DNA of 64,000 nt from Motilibacter deserti (GTDB lineage Bacteria; Actinomycetota; Actinomycetes; Motilibacterales; Motilibacteraceae): positions 55,876 to 119,875 of the forward strand of contig NZ_JAANNP010000005.1 of assembly GCF_011250635.1 (NCBI RefSeq). The letters are read 5' to 3'. Positions 11,623 to 23,594 of this stretch are shown here, piece by piece. Position 1 is the first letter of the stretch, and each line of letters opens with the position of its first letter. Position numbers and translations under genes: made by a program. A model generated the notes under the pieces. The model saw nothing but the letters and a program-made list of their open reading frames with translations, did not search any database and was not told the origin of the DNA.

Positions 11623-11966
11623 CGATCCTCGGGCTGGCGGAGCCCGGGCCGGACGCGCCCCAAGTGCTCCACGCCTCCGGCGAGCTGGACGCCGCCACGG
11701 TGCCCGCGCTGCTCGAGCAGGTCCCGGACCTGCTGGCAGGCGCCTGCGGCGTCGTGCTCGACCTCAGGGACGTCACGTTCTTCGACAGCTCCGGCGTCCG
11801 CCTCGTGGACGTGGTGGCCCGGCAGTGCGCGCGCCGGGGAGTGCCCGTCGCGGCCGTGGCGCCGCCCGGGCACCTCGCGCGACGCGTGCTGGAGATGGTC
11901 GGGATGGCCGAGAGCTTCGTGGTGGACGGCATCGACGAGGCGTTCACGGCCGTGCGCCGGGGATGA
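11619..11966 (+). CDS. STAS-domain anti-sigma-factor antagonist (RsbV/SpoIIAA-like)
   Basis: 115 residues forming a single STAS domain. The phosphorylation motif FFDSSGVRLV is intact; Ser57 (after Asp56) is the predicted phosphoserine. It is the natural substrate for the phosphatase and HATPase domains of the upstream gene, giving a partner switch in one operon. ATGA overlap with rsbP. No sigma factor gene adjoins, so the final target is elsewhere or absent. Confidence 0.9.
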   Translation: MTILGLAEPGPDAPQVLHASGELDAATVPALLEQVPDLLAGACGVVLDLRDVTFFDSSGVRLVDVVARQCARRGVPVAAVAPPGHLARRVLEMVGMAESFVVDGIDEAFTAVRRG

Positions 11967-12048
11967 GCCCGGCTCCCGAAGGAGGAAGCGCTTTCCCCTG
12001 AGCCGCACTTCCTCCGCGGTCCGCCCGGAGAGGGCAGCACGACACGGC

Positions 12049-12828
12049 CTAGGCGTAGCCGCGCACGTAGTCGACGACGAGCTGCGGGACGGCTCCGGCG
12101 TCGTGCCCGTCGGAGCGGTCGGGGAAGTCGAAGACGGCGAGCATCAGCTGCATCGGGTACGTCGGCGGCGCGGCGCAGGCGCGCACCGCGACGCCGTCGA
12201 CGAGGAACTCGACCCGATCGCTCGTCCAGTCCACGGCATAGGTGTGGAAGTCGGCGACGTCGATCGGCAGCTGCGTGACCGCGAAGTCCTCGGGCACATG
12301 TGGGTCGCGGAACGAGTGCAGCCCGCACCCGACGCCGGCTCCCGAGCCGGGGACGACCGCGTCGCCGAAGACTTCTGCGACACAGATCTCCGCGCTCCGC
12401 GCGGGCACGTCCTCCAAGCCCACGAGCCACCACGCGACCATCGAGCGGGGTGTGATGTCCGCGCGGGCACGCATCTCCAGGTAGCCCGAGCTCGGAGTCC
12501 AGCCCCTGAACTCCGGCTGCTCCTGCTTCACGGTCAGCCCGGGCCGGAACGGCTGCTGGCCGCGTGTGGACCCGACGGGCCCGGACAGGCTCGCCGATTG
12601 CACGCCGGAGACGCGCAGGGGAGGGGAGTGCTCGTCGGCGCACCACAGCCCCTGGTCGGCCGGGATCGACAGCCGGAGGCAGGAGTCCTGGACCTCGTAC
12701 GTCGCGGCGCTCGTCGCGCGCGAGCTCCACTCCGGCAGGTAGTGCGGCAGCCACCGCGAGCGGTCGAGGCGCGGGGCGTCGAACTCCTCGGCGAAGACCA
12801 GCCGCGACCGGCCGGGCGGCGGGGTCAC
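12049..12828 (-). CDS. GH16-like glycoside hydrolase/lectin-fold protein, altered active site
   Basis: 259 residues with the GH16 jelly-roll pattern: an N-terminal FAEEFDAPRLDRSRW, SGYLEMRARADI, then the active-site strand and DFHTYAVDWTSDRVEFLVDG, ending MQLMLAVFDFP. The catalytic motif ExDxxE reads EICVAE, so Glu147 and Glu152 remain but the central Asp is Cys149. No signal peptide is visible. The GTG start overlaps the stop of the MscS gene (GTGA). A beta-glucan-active enzyme is the family default, but the substitution makes binding or altered chemistry possible. Confidence 0.8.
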   Translation of the reverse strand: MTPPPGRSRLVFAEEFDAPRLDRSRWLPHYLPEWSSRATSAATYEVQDSCLRLSIPADQGLWCADEHSPPLRVSGVQSASLSGPVGSTRGQQPFRPGLTVKQEQPEFRGWTPSSGYLEMRARADITPRSMVAWWLVGLEDVPARSAEICVAEVFGDAVVPGSGAGVGCGLHSFRDPHVPEDFAVTQLPIDVADFHTYAVDWTSDRVEFLVDGVAVRACAAPPTYPMQLMLAVFDFPDRSDGHDAGAVPQLVVDYVRGYA

Positions 12829-13952
12829 GGTGCCTTCTCGAGACGGTCGGGCGTATCGGCTTCGGCCGCCGCGGTGCCGGAAGGGGCCACGAGGAACGGC
12901 TGCCGGTCACCGCCGGGCTCGACCTCCGCACGTGTGCGGGGCAGGGCGTACGGATGGTTCTGCTGCAGCCAGGTCAGCAGCTGCTCGCGGATGTCGCACC
13001 GCAGGTCCCAGGCACTGGGCGCGTCGTGGGCGGAGGCGAGGACGCGCACGACCATGGTGGTCGGAGTCGTGTCGACGACCTGCAGCACCCAGTCGCGCCG
13101 GTCCCAGAGGGGCGACCCCTCGATCACCTCGCGCGCGTGGTGGCGCAGCGCGTCGAGCGGGGTCGCGAAGTCCAGGTGCAGCTGGACCGCCCCCAGCACC
13201 CGCGACTCCTGCCGCGTCCAGTTCTGGAACGGGTTGCTCGTGAACCAGCTCGTCGGCAGCACGAGGCGGCGCTCGTCCCAGAGGTGCACGACGACGTAGG
13301 TCAGCGTCAGCTCCTCGATGCGCCCCCACTCGCCCTCGACGACCACGACGTCGTCGATGCGCAGCGCGTCGGTGAACGCGAGCTGGATCCCGGCGAAGAC
13401 GTTGCCCAGCGTCGCCTGCGCGGCGAAGCCTGCGATCGCACCGGCGATGCCCGCCGAGGCGAGCAGCGAGGCGCCCACGGTGCGCAGGGTGTCGAAGGAC
13501 ATGAGGATCGCCCCGACGCCGACGGCCGTGACGACCGCCGCGGTGATGCGGCGCACGATCAGGATCTGGGTGCGCATCTTGCGGACGCGCCGGTTGTCGG
13601 TGACGTCGATGCGCAGCTTGGTGAAGGCGGCGTCCTGCGCGACGAAGAGGGCCTTGACGACGAACCACGAGACCGCGGCGATGGCCGCGATGACGAGCGC
13701 GTGGCGGACCACCCGCTGCACGTCGTCGTCGGGGAGCGGCTCGGCGTCGACCGCCTGCAGCAGGGAGAACGTGACGAGCGTCGACACCCAGGCGCGGTGG
13801 CACGCCTCGTGGACCCGCCGCGCGAAGCCCCGGTAGCGCTGGGGCGGCAGCAGCGTCACGGCCTTTCCGGACAGCCAGCCGGCGAACGCGGCGGCGACCC
13901 CGGTCGCGGCGAGCACGAGCAGGGTCCGCCAGAGGCTCTCGCCCTCGGACAA
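12825..13952 (-). CDS. MscS-family mechanosensitive channel
   Basis: 375 residues from a TTG start preceded by GGAGGA, about 5 nt upstream. Transmembrane segments lie near residues 7-28, 80-100 and 125-150; the pore helix is GIAGAIAGFAAQATLGNVFAGIQLAF, followed by the MscS beta domain (DALRIDDVVVVEGEWGRIEEL, LPTSWFTSNPFQNWTR). Such channels release osmolytes on membrane tension. The frame stays open upstream to 14111, but that overlaps the neighbouring HAD gene and lacks homology. Coupled to the GH16-like gene. Confidence 0.9.
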   Translation of the reverse strand: MSEGESLWRTLLVLAATGVAAAFAGWLSGKAVTLLPPQRYRGFARRVHEACHRAWVSTLVTFSLLQAVDAEPLPDDDVQRVVRHALVIAAIAAVSWFVVKALFVAQDAAFTKLRIDVTDNRRVRKMRTQILIVRRITAAVVTAVGVGAILMSFDTLRTVGASLLASAGIAGAIAGFAAQATLGNVFAGIQLAFTDALRIDDVVVVEGEWGRIEELTLTYVVVHLWDERRLVLPTSWFTSNPFQNWTRQESRVLGAVQLHLDFATPLDALRHHAREVIEGSPLWDRRDWVLQVVDTTPTTMVVRVLASAHDAPSAWDLRCDIREQLLTWLQQNHPYALPRTRAEVEPGGDRQPFLVAPSGTAAAEADTPDRLEKAP

Positions 13953-14026
13953 GCCTTCCTCCTTCCTCGCCTGCCGAGCGGCAGCAGCGGTACGACGAGC
14001 GCCGTGCCCGTCGGGGTGGGTCGGGG

Positions 14027-14548
14027 TCAGGTGCGCCCGTCGTGCTCCTGGGCCTCGAAGAGCGTCGCCTGCGCCCCCTGGTCGGTGCCCGCGCCCGGCT
14101 CGGTCATCCACGTCGCGTGCAGGACGGGGAAGCCGGCGGCGCGGACCGCGGCGACGACAGCTGCGTCGTCGTCGACGACCATCCCGACCGGCGCGTCCCG
14201 GGCCAGCTCGCGCAGCCGCTCGACCTTGACCAGGCGCGCCGGGCGGCGGTCACGGGTGGGCCGCAGCAGCAGCCGGCCGGGGGGAAGCCCGTGGCGCCGG
14301 AGCCAGTCCTCGGTGGCTGTTCGGCAGGAGACCGGCCGCCCGCTGAGGTAGACGACCTCGTGCTCGGCGGCGAGGGTCGCGGCTACGGCAGCCCCTTCGG
14401 CGAGCAGCTCGTCCTCCGGTGCCGCTGCGAAGAAGGCGGGCCAGTCCTTCGGCCGCTGGTCCAGGTGATGGAGCCGATGGCGTACGTCGGCCAGCACGCC
14501 GTCGATGTCGAGGACCGCATAGGGCCGCGCCGGGCGTTCGGTCGCCAT
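14027..14548 (-). CDS. HAD-fold phosphatase (polynucleotide kinase 3'-phosphatase-like)
   Basis: 173 residues. HAD motif I is YAVLDIDGVLADVRHRLHHL (nucleophile and acid Asp in DIDG); motif II is VVYLSGRP; KVERLRELA supplies motif III and VDDDAAVVAAVRAAG motif IV. The closest recognisable type is the phosphatase domain found in T4 Pnkp-like enzymes, often next to DNA-repair genes; here it follows sbcDC. ATG 14548 sits 7 nt after a TAGCGT -10 element, so a leaderless message is likely. Confidence 0.83.
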   Translation of the reverse strand: MATERPARPYAVLDIDGVLADVRHRLHHLDQRPKDWPAFFAAAPEDELLAEGAAVAATLAAEHEVVYLSGRPVSCRTATEDWLRRHGLPPGRLLLRPTRDRRPARLVKVERLRELARDAPVGMVVDDDAAVVAAVRAAGFPVLHATWMTEPGAGTDQGAQATLFEAQEHDGRT

Positions 14549-14558
14549 GCGCCCAACG

Positions 14559-18128
<3,570 letters not shown>

Positions 18129-18129
18129 G

Positions 18130-19281
18130 TCAGGCCTCCGCCTCCGCGCGGCGGGCCGCCTCGAGCGCCCGCTGCAGCAGGGCGGCCTCGTCCGCGGTCG
18201 CGGCAGCGCCGCGTACGTGCTCCACGAAGCCGCCGACGAGGGCCAGGTCGTCCAGCCCGCGCACGCGCTCGGAGTAGGACGTGACCGTGGCCCGGACGCT
18301 GCGCTCCGGCTCGTGGCCCAGCACGAGCACGTGGGGGAAGCGCGCGCGCAACCGCTCCATCGGCTCCCGCGGCCGGGCGGCGTCGGTCAGCGTCACCTGC
18401 AGGTAGGACTGCTCGTGCCGGGCCAGCACCGGGTCGGTGAGCAGCGCGTCGAGGCTGCCGCGCAGGCGGGCGAGCGGCCGCGGCACGGGGCAGGGCACGA
18501 GCTGCACCCCGCTGAGCCCGCCGGGGCCGAGGTCGACGAGGGCCACGGACTTGACGTGGCCCGCCTCGGAGAAGGAGTAGGCGAGCGGGGAGCCGCTGTA
18601 GCGCGCCCACGGCGAGACCGTCTGCGCCCCGTGCAGGTGGCCGAGCGCGGCGTAGTCGACGCCGGCGAACGTCTCGACCGGCACGACGCTCACCCCGCCG
18701 ACGGTGATGTCCCGCTCGCTCTCGGACGGCACCCCGCCGGCGACGAAGGCGTGCGCGGCCACCACGGACCGGGTGCCGGCCCCGCGACGGGCGAGATCGG
18801 CCCGTACGCGGCGCATGGCCTCCCCGAGCACGCTCGCGTGGCTGCGCGTCGCGCAGCCGAGCCGAGCCGCGACGGCGTCGGGCTCGAGGTAGGGCAGCGG
18901 GTAGAACGCGACCGGCCCATGGGCGTCCTCGACCAGCACCGGCTCGTCGATGCGCCCCGGGTCCGTGCGCAGGTGCACACCGGCGAGGTCCAGCAGCCGG
19001 GAGCCGAAGCCGAGCCGGGAGGCGGAGTCGTGGTTGCCGCTCAGCAGCAGCACGCGGGCGCCGGTCGCGGCCAGCCGGGCGAGCGCCTCGTCGAAGAGCT
19101 GCACGGCGTCCACCGACGGCAGCGCGCGGTCGTAGACGTCGCCGGCGACGAGCACCACGTCCACCCGCTCGGACCCGGCCAGGTCGACCAGGAAGTCGAC
19201 GAATGCGGCCTGCGGCCCGAGCATCCCCTCGCGGTGGAAGGAGCGGCCCAGATGCCAGTCGGAGGTGTGGAGCACTCGCAC
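18130..19281 (-). CDS. sbcD: exonuclease subunit SbcD (Mre11-like nuclease)
   Basis: 383 residues. Metallophosphoesterase motifs are present in order: HTSDWHLGR, AGDVYDRA, LSGNHDS, AHAFV and GHLHGAQ. The start is GTG 19281, which gives the standard N-terminus VRVLHTSDWHLG and lies 7 nt after a TACGGT -10 element; in-frame GTG/TTG codons up to 19311 are alternatives. Forms the nuclease of the SbcCD complex encoded with sbcC in one operon. Confidence 0.95.
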   Translation of the reverse strand: MRVLHTSDWHLGRSFHREGMLGPQAAFVDFLVDLAGSERVDVVLVAGDVYDRALPSVDAVQLFDEALARLAATGARVLLLSGNHDSASRLGFGSRLLDLAGVHLRTDPGRIDEPVLVEDAHGPVAFYPLPYLEPDAVAARLGCATRSHASVLGEAMRRVRADLARRGAGTRSVVAAHAFVAGGVPSESERDITVGGVSVVPVETFAGVDYAALGHLHGAQTVSPWARYSGSPLAYSFSEAGHVKSVALVDLGPGGLSGVQLVPCPVPRPLARLRGSLDALLTDPVLARHEQSYLQVTLTDAARPREPMERLRARFPHVLVLGHEPERSVRATVTSYSERVRGLDDLALVGGFVEHVRGAAATADEAALLQRALEAARRAEAEA

Positions 19282-19288
19282 GCCCCGC

Positions 19289-19294
19289 ACCGTA
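19289..19294 (-). promoter_or_regulatory. -10 element (TACGGT) of sbcDC
   Basis: TACGGT on the minus strand ends 7 nt before GTG 19281; no ribosome binding site is present, suggesting a leaderless sbcDC message. Confidence 0.5.
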
Positions 19295-19376
19295 GGAGGC
19301 CCCACTGACAAGACCCGGGAGGCGCGCGGCAGCCGGTGGGGGATTGCCTCATCTGCCGCACGGGGATCGGGGGGTC

Positions 19377-20852
19377 ATGGGCAAACGTGTCGAGCGGCAG
19401 GAGTTCACCCGCGAGGACCGCCGCCGCTACCGGCAGAAGGCCCATCGCTGCCTCGACGTCCTCGGCCTCATGCTGGCCGAGGACCGGTTCGACCGCGAGC
19501 GCCCGATGACCGGGCTCGAGGTGGAGCTCAACCTCGTCAACGGGCAGGGGCTGCCGGCGCTGCGCAACACCGAGGTCCTGGACCGGATCGCCGACCCGGC
19601 CTTCCAGACCGAGCTCGGCAGGTTCAACATCGAGGTCAACGTCGAGCCGCGCCGGCTCGACGGCGACAAGCTCGCCGGCCTCGAGCGCGAGCTGCGCGGG
19701 GCGCTGGACGCGGCCGAGGCGCGCGCCCGCGAGGCCGGCGCGGGCATCGTCATGGTCGGGATCCTGCCGACGTTGCGCGAGGAGGACCTCGGCCGCGGAG
19801 CGCTGTCGGAGGACCCGCGCTACGGGCTGCTCGACGAGCAGATCCTCGCCGCTCGAGGCGAGGACATCCCGCTGGAGATCTCCGGCCCGGAGGTGCTGTC
19901 GACGCTCGCGGCGACGATCGCCCCGGAGGCCGCGTGCACGAGCGTCCAGCTCCACCAGCAGGTGCGGCCGGAGCGCTTCGCGGCGCACTGGAACGCGGCG
20001 CAGGTCCTCGCGGGGGTCCAGCTCGCCATGGGGGCCAACTCGCCCTACCTGCTGGGCCGCGAGCTCTGGCGTGAGACGCGCATCCCGCTCTTCACGCAGG
20101 CGACGGACATGCGCAGCGAGGAGCTCAAGGCCCAGGGCGTACGCCCGCGGGTGTGGTTCGGCGAGCGGTGGATCACGTCGGCGCTGGACCTGTTCGAGGA
20201 GAACCTGCGCTACTTCCCGGCGCTGCTGCCCCTGTGCGACGAGGAGGACCCCGTCGCCGTCGCGGAGGAGGGACGGGCGCCGAAGCTCTCGGAGCTGGCC
20301 CTGCACAACGGCACGGTCTACCGGTGGAACCGGCCGATCTACGACACCGTCGGCGGTGTCGCCCACCTGCGCATCGAGAACCGCGTGCTGCCCGCGGGGC
20401 CGACGGTCGTCGATGTGCTCGCGAACGGCGCGTTCTACTACGGGTGCCTGCGCTCGCTCGTCGAGGCGCACCGCCCGCTGTGGACGCGGATGCCGTTCCG
20501 CGTCGCCGAGGAGAACTTCCTCGCGGCGGCGCGCCACGGCATGGGCGCGTCCTTCACCTGGCCCGAGGCGGGGCGCATCGCCGCGCCCGACCTCGTCCTG
20601 CGCCACCTGCTCCCGCTGGCCCACGAGGGGCTGGAGAGCGCCGGGGTCGACGCCGACGTACGCGACCGGCTCCTGGGCGTCATCGAGGGGCGTTGCATCG
20701 CCCGCCGCAACGGCGCGACGTGGCAGGTGCAGCAGTGCGCGCACCTCGAGCGCTCCGGCTGCGACAGGGGCACTGCGCTTCGGCTGTTGACCCAGCGCTA
20801 CGTCGAGCTGATGCACTCGAACCTCCCCGTGCACCAGTGGCCGGTGGGCTGA
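19377..20852 (+). CDS. glutamate-cysteine ligase-like protein (GCS2 superfamily)
   Basis: 491 residues from ATG 19377 behind a G-rich ribosome binding site. GCS2 features: MTGLEVELNLVNGQG near the N-terminus, FNIEVNVEPRRL, TSVQLHQQV, and HLRIENRVLPAGPTVVD. This is the long actinomycete subgroup, commonly labelled glutamate-cysteine ligase; real substrates are not established from sequence, and ergothioneine-type or other amide/peptide ligation are possibilities. Alone in its transcription unit, divergent from sbcDC. A shorter YbdK-type relative lies at 33220. Confidence 0.83.
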   Translation: MGKRVERQEFTREDRRRYRQKAHRCLDVLGLMLAEDRFDRERPMTGLEVELNLVNGQGLPALRNTEVLDRIADPAFQTELGRFNIEVNVEPRRLDGDKLAGLERELRGALDAAEARAREAGAGIVMVGILPTLREEDLGRGALSEDPRYGLLDEQILAARGEDIPLEISGPEVLSTLAATIAPEAACTSVQLHQQVRPERFAAHWNAAQVLAGVQLAMGANSPYLLGRELWRETRIPLFTQATDMRSEELKAQGVRPRVWFGERWITSALDLFEENLRYFPALLPLCDEEDPVAVAEEGRAPKLSELALHNGTVYRWNRPIYDTVGGVAHLRIENRVLPAGPTVVDVLANGAFYYGCLRSLVEAHRPLWTRMPFRVAEENFLAAARHGMGASFTWPEAGRIAAPDLVLRHLLPLAHEGLESAGVDADVRDRLLGVIEGRCIARRNGATWQVQQCAHLERSGCDRGTALRLLTQRYVELMHSNLPVHQWPVG

Positions 20853-20949
20853 GCGCTCCGCCACCGACGGGCGGCCCGGCGCCGGCAGGAGGTGTGCGCG
20901 AGGATGGGCCGGGCACCGGGCAGGTGCCTGCGACGTCGAGGGGGAGCCG

Positions 20950-21549
20950 GTGCGCGAGACGGGGCTGTCGGGGATCGAGCGGTTCCTGATCCTGCAGCGG
21001 GTGACGCTGATGGTGAACCGGTACGAGGTCCGTGCCGCGGGGTCCGACGGCACCCCGGGCGCGCTGCTGGCGCTGGCCGAGCAGAAGCGCCTGGCGTTCA
21101 AGGAGGAGGTCACCTTCTTCGCGGACGAGGCACGCCGGGTGCCGGTGTTCTCGTTCAAGGCGCGCTCGCGGATGGACCTCGGCGCGACGTACGACGTGCG
21201 CGACGCAGCGGGCACCCCGATCGGGCTGTTCCGCAAGGACTTCGGCAAGTCGTTGCTGCGCTCGACCTGGCACCTGGAGGCCGCGGGCGTCGCCGCGACC
21301 GGGACCGAGCGGAGCGCCGCCGTGGCGATCGGGCGCCGGGCGTGGGAGCTGCTCCCCGTCGTGGAGAGCCTGCCGTCGCCGTTCCGCTTCCACTTCGACT
21401 TCCGGGACGCTGCCGGCGACGTGGTGCTGAGCTCGCAGCGGATGCGCTCGTTGCGGGACCGCTACGAGGTCACCGTCCCCGGCGCGCGGGTGGACGGCCG
21501 GGTCGCTGCGGCGATGTGCGTGGCCTTGGACGCGCTGCAGTCGCGCTGA
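20950..21549 (+). CDS. LURP-one-related family protein
   Basis: 199 residues with the tubby-like LURP-one beta-barrel pattern: FLILQRVTLMVNRYEV, repeated strands AEQKRLAFKEEVTFFADEA and FSFKARSRMDLGATYDV, and WHLEAAG. The family binds lipids or acts as scramblase-like proteins in eukaryotes; bacterial roles are unknown. GTG start with GGGGGAG 5 nt upstream. No partner is apparent; the next gene is convergent. Confidence 0.82.
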   Translation: MRETGLSGIERFLILQRVTLMVNRYEVRAAGSDGTPGALLALAEQKRLAFKEEVTFFADEARRVPVFSFKARSRMDLGATYDVRDAAGTPIGLFRKDFGKSLLRSTWHLEAAGVAATGTERSAAVAIGRRAWELLPVVESLPSPFRFHFDFRDAAGDVVLSSQRMRSLRDRYEVTVPGARVDGRVAAAMCVALDALQSR

Positions 21550-21559
21550 CCCGAGGGGG

Positions 21560-22324
21560 CTAGTCGGCCGGGCGCCGGTGCACGTCGCGCGCCGTCGCCT
21601 GGTCCCGGGGGAACAGGTCGAGACGCGCCACCGACACGTGCGCCGGCCGAGTCACGGCCCACGTGACGACGTCGGCGACGTCCTCACCAGTGAGCGGCGT
21701 CATGCCGTCGTAGACCGCGTCGGCGCGGTCGACGTCGCCGGAGAACCGCACGGTGGAGAACTCGGTGTTGACCAGCCCGGGAGCGATCTCGATGACGCGG
21801 ACCGGCTCGCCCAGGAGCTCGAGCCGCACGGTGTCGACGACGGCGGCGGCCGCGTGCTTGGCGCCGGTGTAGCCGCCTCCGCCGACGTAGGTCTGGTGGC
21901 CCGCGACGCTCGTGATGACGACGATGCGCCCGTCGCCGGAGGCGCGCAGCGCCGGCAGGAACGCGTTGATGGTGCGCGGCAGGCTCAGGACGTTGGCTTC
22001 GTACATCCACCGCCACTTCTCCTCGTCCCACTTCTCCACGGGGTCGAGACCGAGCGCACCACCTGCGTTGCACACCAGGACCTCGCAGGACGTGACCCCG
22101 GCGGCGAACTCCTCGACGGAGGCCGAGTCGGTGACGTCGACGCGGCGCGTCCGAACGTCCACGCCGGGAATCCCGGCCGCCACCTCGGCGAGCCGGTCGG
22201 CGCGCCGCGCCCCGAGCAGGAGCGGGAAGCCGGCGGCCCCGAGCGCCCGGGCCGTCGCGGCGCCGATGCCGCTGCTCGCACCGGTGATGACTGCCGTGCC
22301 GCGCGTCGCCGCAGATGTGGTCAC
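21560..22324 (-). CDS. short-chain dehydrogenase/reductase
   Basis: 254 residues, classical SDR. TGASSGIG cofactor motif at 14-21, ARRAD favouring NADP(H), CNAGG, the active-site Ser in ITSVAG, and YTGAKH (YxxxK). It most resembles the YdfG/serine-dehydrogenase-like group of broad-specificity oxidoreductases; substrate unknown. GTG start 8 nt after a TACGGT -10. Confidence 0.87.
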   Translation of the reverse strand: MTTSAATRGTAVITGASSGIGAATARALGAAGFPLLLGARRADRLAEVAAGIPGVDVRTRRVDVTDSASVEEFAAGVTSCEVLVCNAGGALGLDPVEKWDEEKWRWMYEANVLSLPRTINAFLPALRASGDGRIVVITSVAGHQTYVGGGGYTGAKHAAAAVVDTVRLELLGEPVRVIEIAPGLVNTEFSTVRFSGDVDRADAVYDGMTPLTGEDVADVVTWAVTRPAHVSVARLDLFPRDQATARDVHRRPAD

Positions 22325-22332
22325 GGGGCAGA

Positions 22333-22338
22333 ACCGTA
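22333..22338 (-). promoter_or_regulatory. -10 element (TACGGT) of the SDR gene
   Basis: Minus-strand TACGGT ends 8 nt before GTG 22324; consistent with a leaderless transcript. Confidence 0.45.
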
Positions 22339-22349
22339 CGGCCCGCAGG

Positions 22350-23405
22350 TCAGAGCAGCGTCAGCTGGGCGGGCTCGACGGCCGGCTGCGGCCGGGACAG
22401 CCGTGCCCGCTCGTGGCCGGTGCGCCAGCGCGTGGTGGCCCGCCGTCCGATGCCGTGCTTGTCGGCCAGCTCGCGGACCTGCCGCGCGATGAGCTCCTGG
22501 TAGCCCTTCGGCGCGTATGACCCGGCGGCGTAGAGCGCCTGGTAGCGGGCGACGAGCTCGGGGTGCTCGCGCTCGAGCCAGGCCATCCACCACTCGCGCG
22601 CGCCGGGCCGCAGATGGAGCACGATCGGGGTGAGGTACGCCGCCCCCGCCGCCGCGGCGGCGGCGACCGTCTCCTCGAGCTGGGCGGGGGAGTCGGTGAG
22701 CCCGGGCAGGATCGGCGCCATCAGCACGCCGCACCGGATGCCCGCCTCGTTGAGGGCCGCGACGGTCTCGAGCCGGCGCATCGGCGCGGGCGTCCCGGGC
22801 TCGACCCCGCGCCAGACCGTCTCGTCGACGAACCCGACCGAGAGCGCGGTCGAGACGTCCGTGCGGTCTGCGGCGTCGGTGAGCAGGTCGAGGTCGCGGG
22901 CGATGAGCACGCCCTTGGTGAGGATCGAGAAGGGGTTGTTCGCGTCCCGCAGGGCGGAGATGACGCCGCGCATCAGGCGGTAGCGGCCCTCGACGCGCTG
23001 GTAGGGGTCGGTGTTGGTGCCGAGCGCGACGTGCTCGCCCTTCCACCGCCGCCCCGCGAGCTCGCGGCGCAGCACCTGGGCCACGTTGACCTTGACGAGG
23101 ACCTTGGCGTCGAAGTCGGCGCCGGAGTCCAGGTCGAGGTATTCGTGGGTCTTCCGGGCGAAGCAGTAGCGGCAGGCGTGCGAGCAGCCGCGGTAGGGGT
23201 TGACCGTCCACGAGAACGGCACCTGCGACGCGGCCGGCACCCGGTTGAGCGCCGAGCGGGCCTGCACCTCGAAGAAGGTCATCCCGCGGAACGCCGGGGT
23301 GTCGAACGTGCGGGTGACGGCGCCACGGGGGAGAAGCGGGAGCGCGCCGTCGGCGAGCCCGGCCCCCTCTTCGTCCGCGTCGAGGCGCAGGTTGTCCCAT
23401 CGCAC
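22350..23405 (-). CDS. Rv2578c-family radical SAM protein (SplB-like)
   Basis: 351 residues. The 4Fe-4S motif CxxxCxYC is CSHACRYCF, inside NPYRGCSHACRYCFAR, followed by LGTNTDPYQ and ALSVGFVDE; this is the pattern of the Rv2578c/spore-photoproduct-lyase-like family. Reaction unknown. Start GTG 23405 gives the typical VRWDNLRL N-terminus; the in-frame ATG 23423 would lie inside the LexA-like box. The frame stays open further upstream by GC bias only. Probably damage-inducible. Confidence 0.87.
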   Translation of the reverse strand: MRWDNLRLDADEEGAGLADGALPLLPRGAVTRTFDTPAFRGMTFFEVQARSALNRVPAASQVPFSWTVNPYRGCSHACRYCFARKTHEYLDLDSGADFDAKVLVKVNVAQVLRRELAGRRWKGEHVALGTNTDPYQRVEGRYRLMRGVISALRDANNPFSILTKGVLIARDLDLLTDAADRTDVSTALSVGFVDETVWRGVEPGTPAPMRRLETVAALNEAGIRCGVLMAPILPGLTDSPAQLEETVAAAAAAGAAYLTPIVLHLRPGAREWWMAWLEREHPELVARYQALYAAGSYAPKGYQELIARQVRELADKHGIGRRATTRWRTGHERARLSRPQPAVEPAQLTLL

Positions 23406-23413
23406 CGCATCAG

Positions 23414-23429
23414 TAGAACACATGTTCGA
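23414..23429 (-). promoter_or_regulatory. LexA/SOS-box-like operator
   Basis: On the minus strand TCGAACATGTGTTCTA matches the actinobacterial SOS box TCGAAC-N4-GTTCGA at 11 of 12 defined positions. It ends 9 nt before the GTG of the radical SAM gene, where it would overlap a promoter. Confidence 0.75.
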
Positions 23430-23594
23430 CTGAGGGCGCTGGGGCGGCGGGTCGGTTGCTGTGCGAGCAGGGGGTGCGCCAGGGTTGGCGGGTGAGGCAG
23501 CGCGAGCGAGGGCCGGTCCGCGAGCCGGCCGGGGAGCCCGGGTCGGCCCCGCCGCCCGCCCGCAGCGACGGTCGGCGGCGGTGACGGGCGAGCG

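Noticed and set aside
11990-12022. Possible hairpin (GGAGGAAG / CTTCCTCC) between the STAS and GH16-like genes
   Set aside because: Only an 8-bp stem with a long loop; too weak to list as a terminator.
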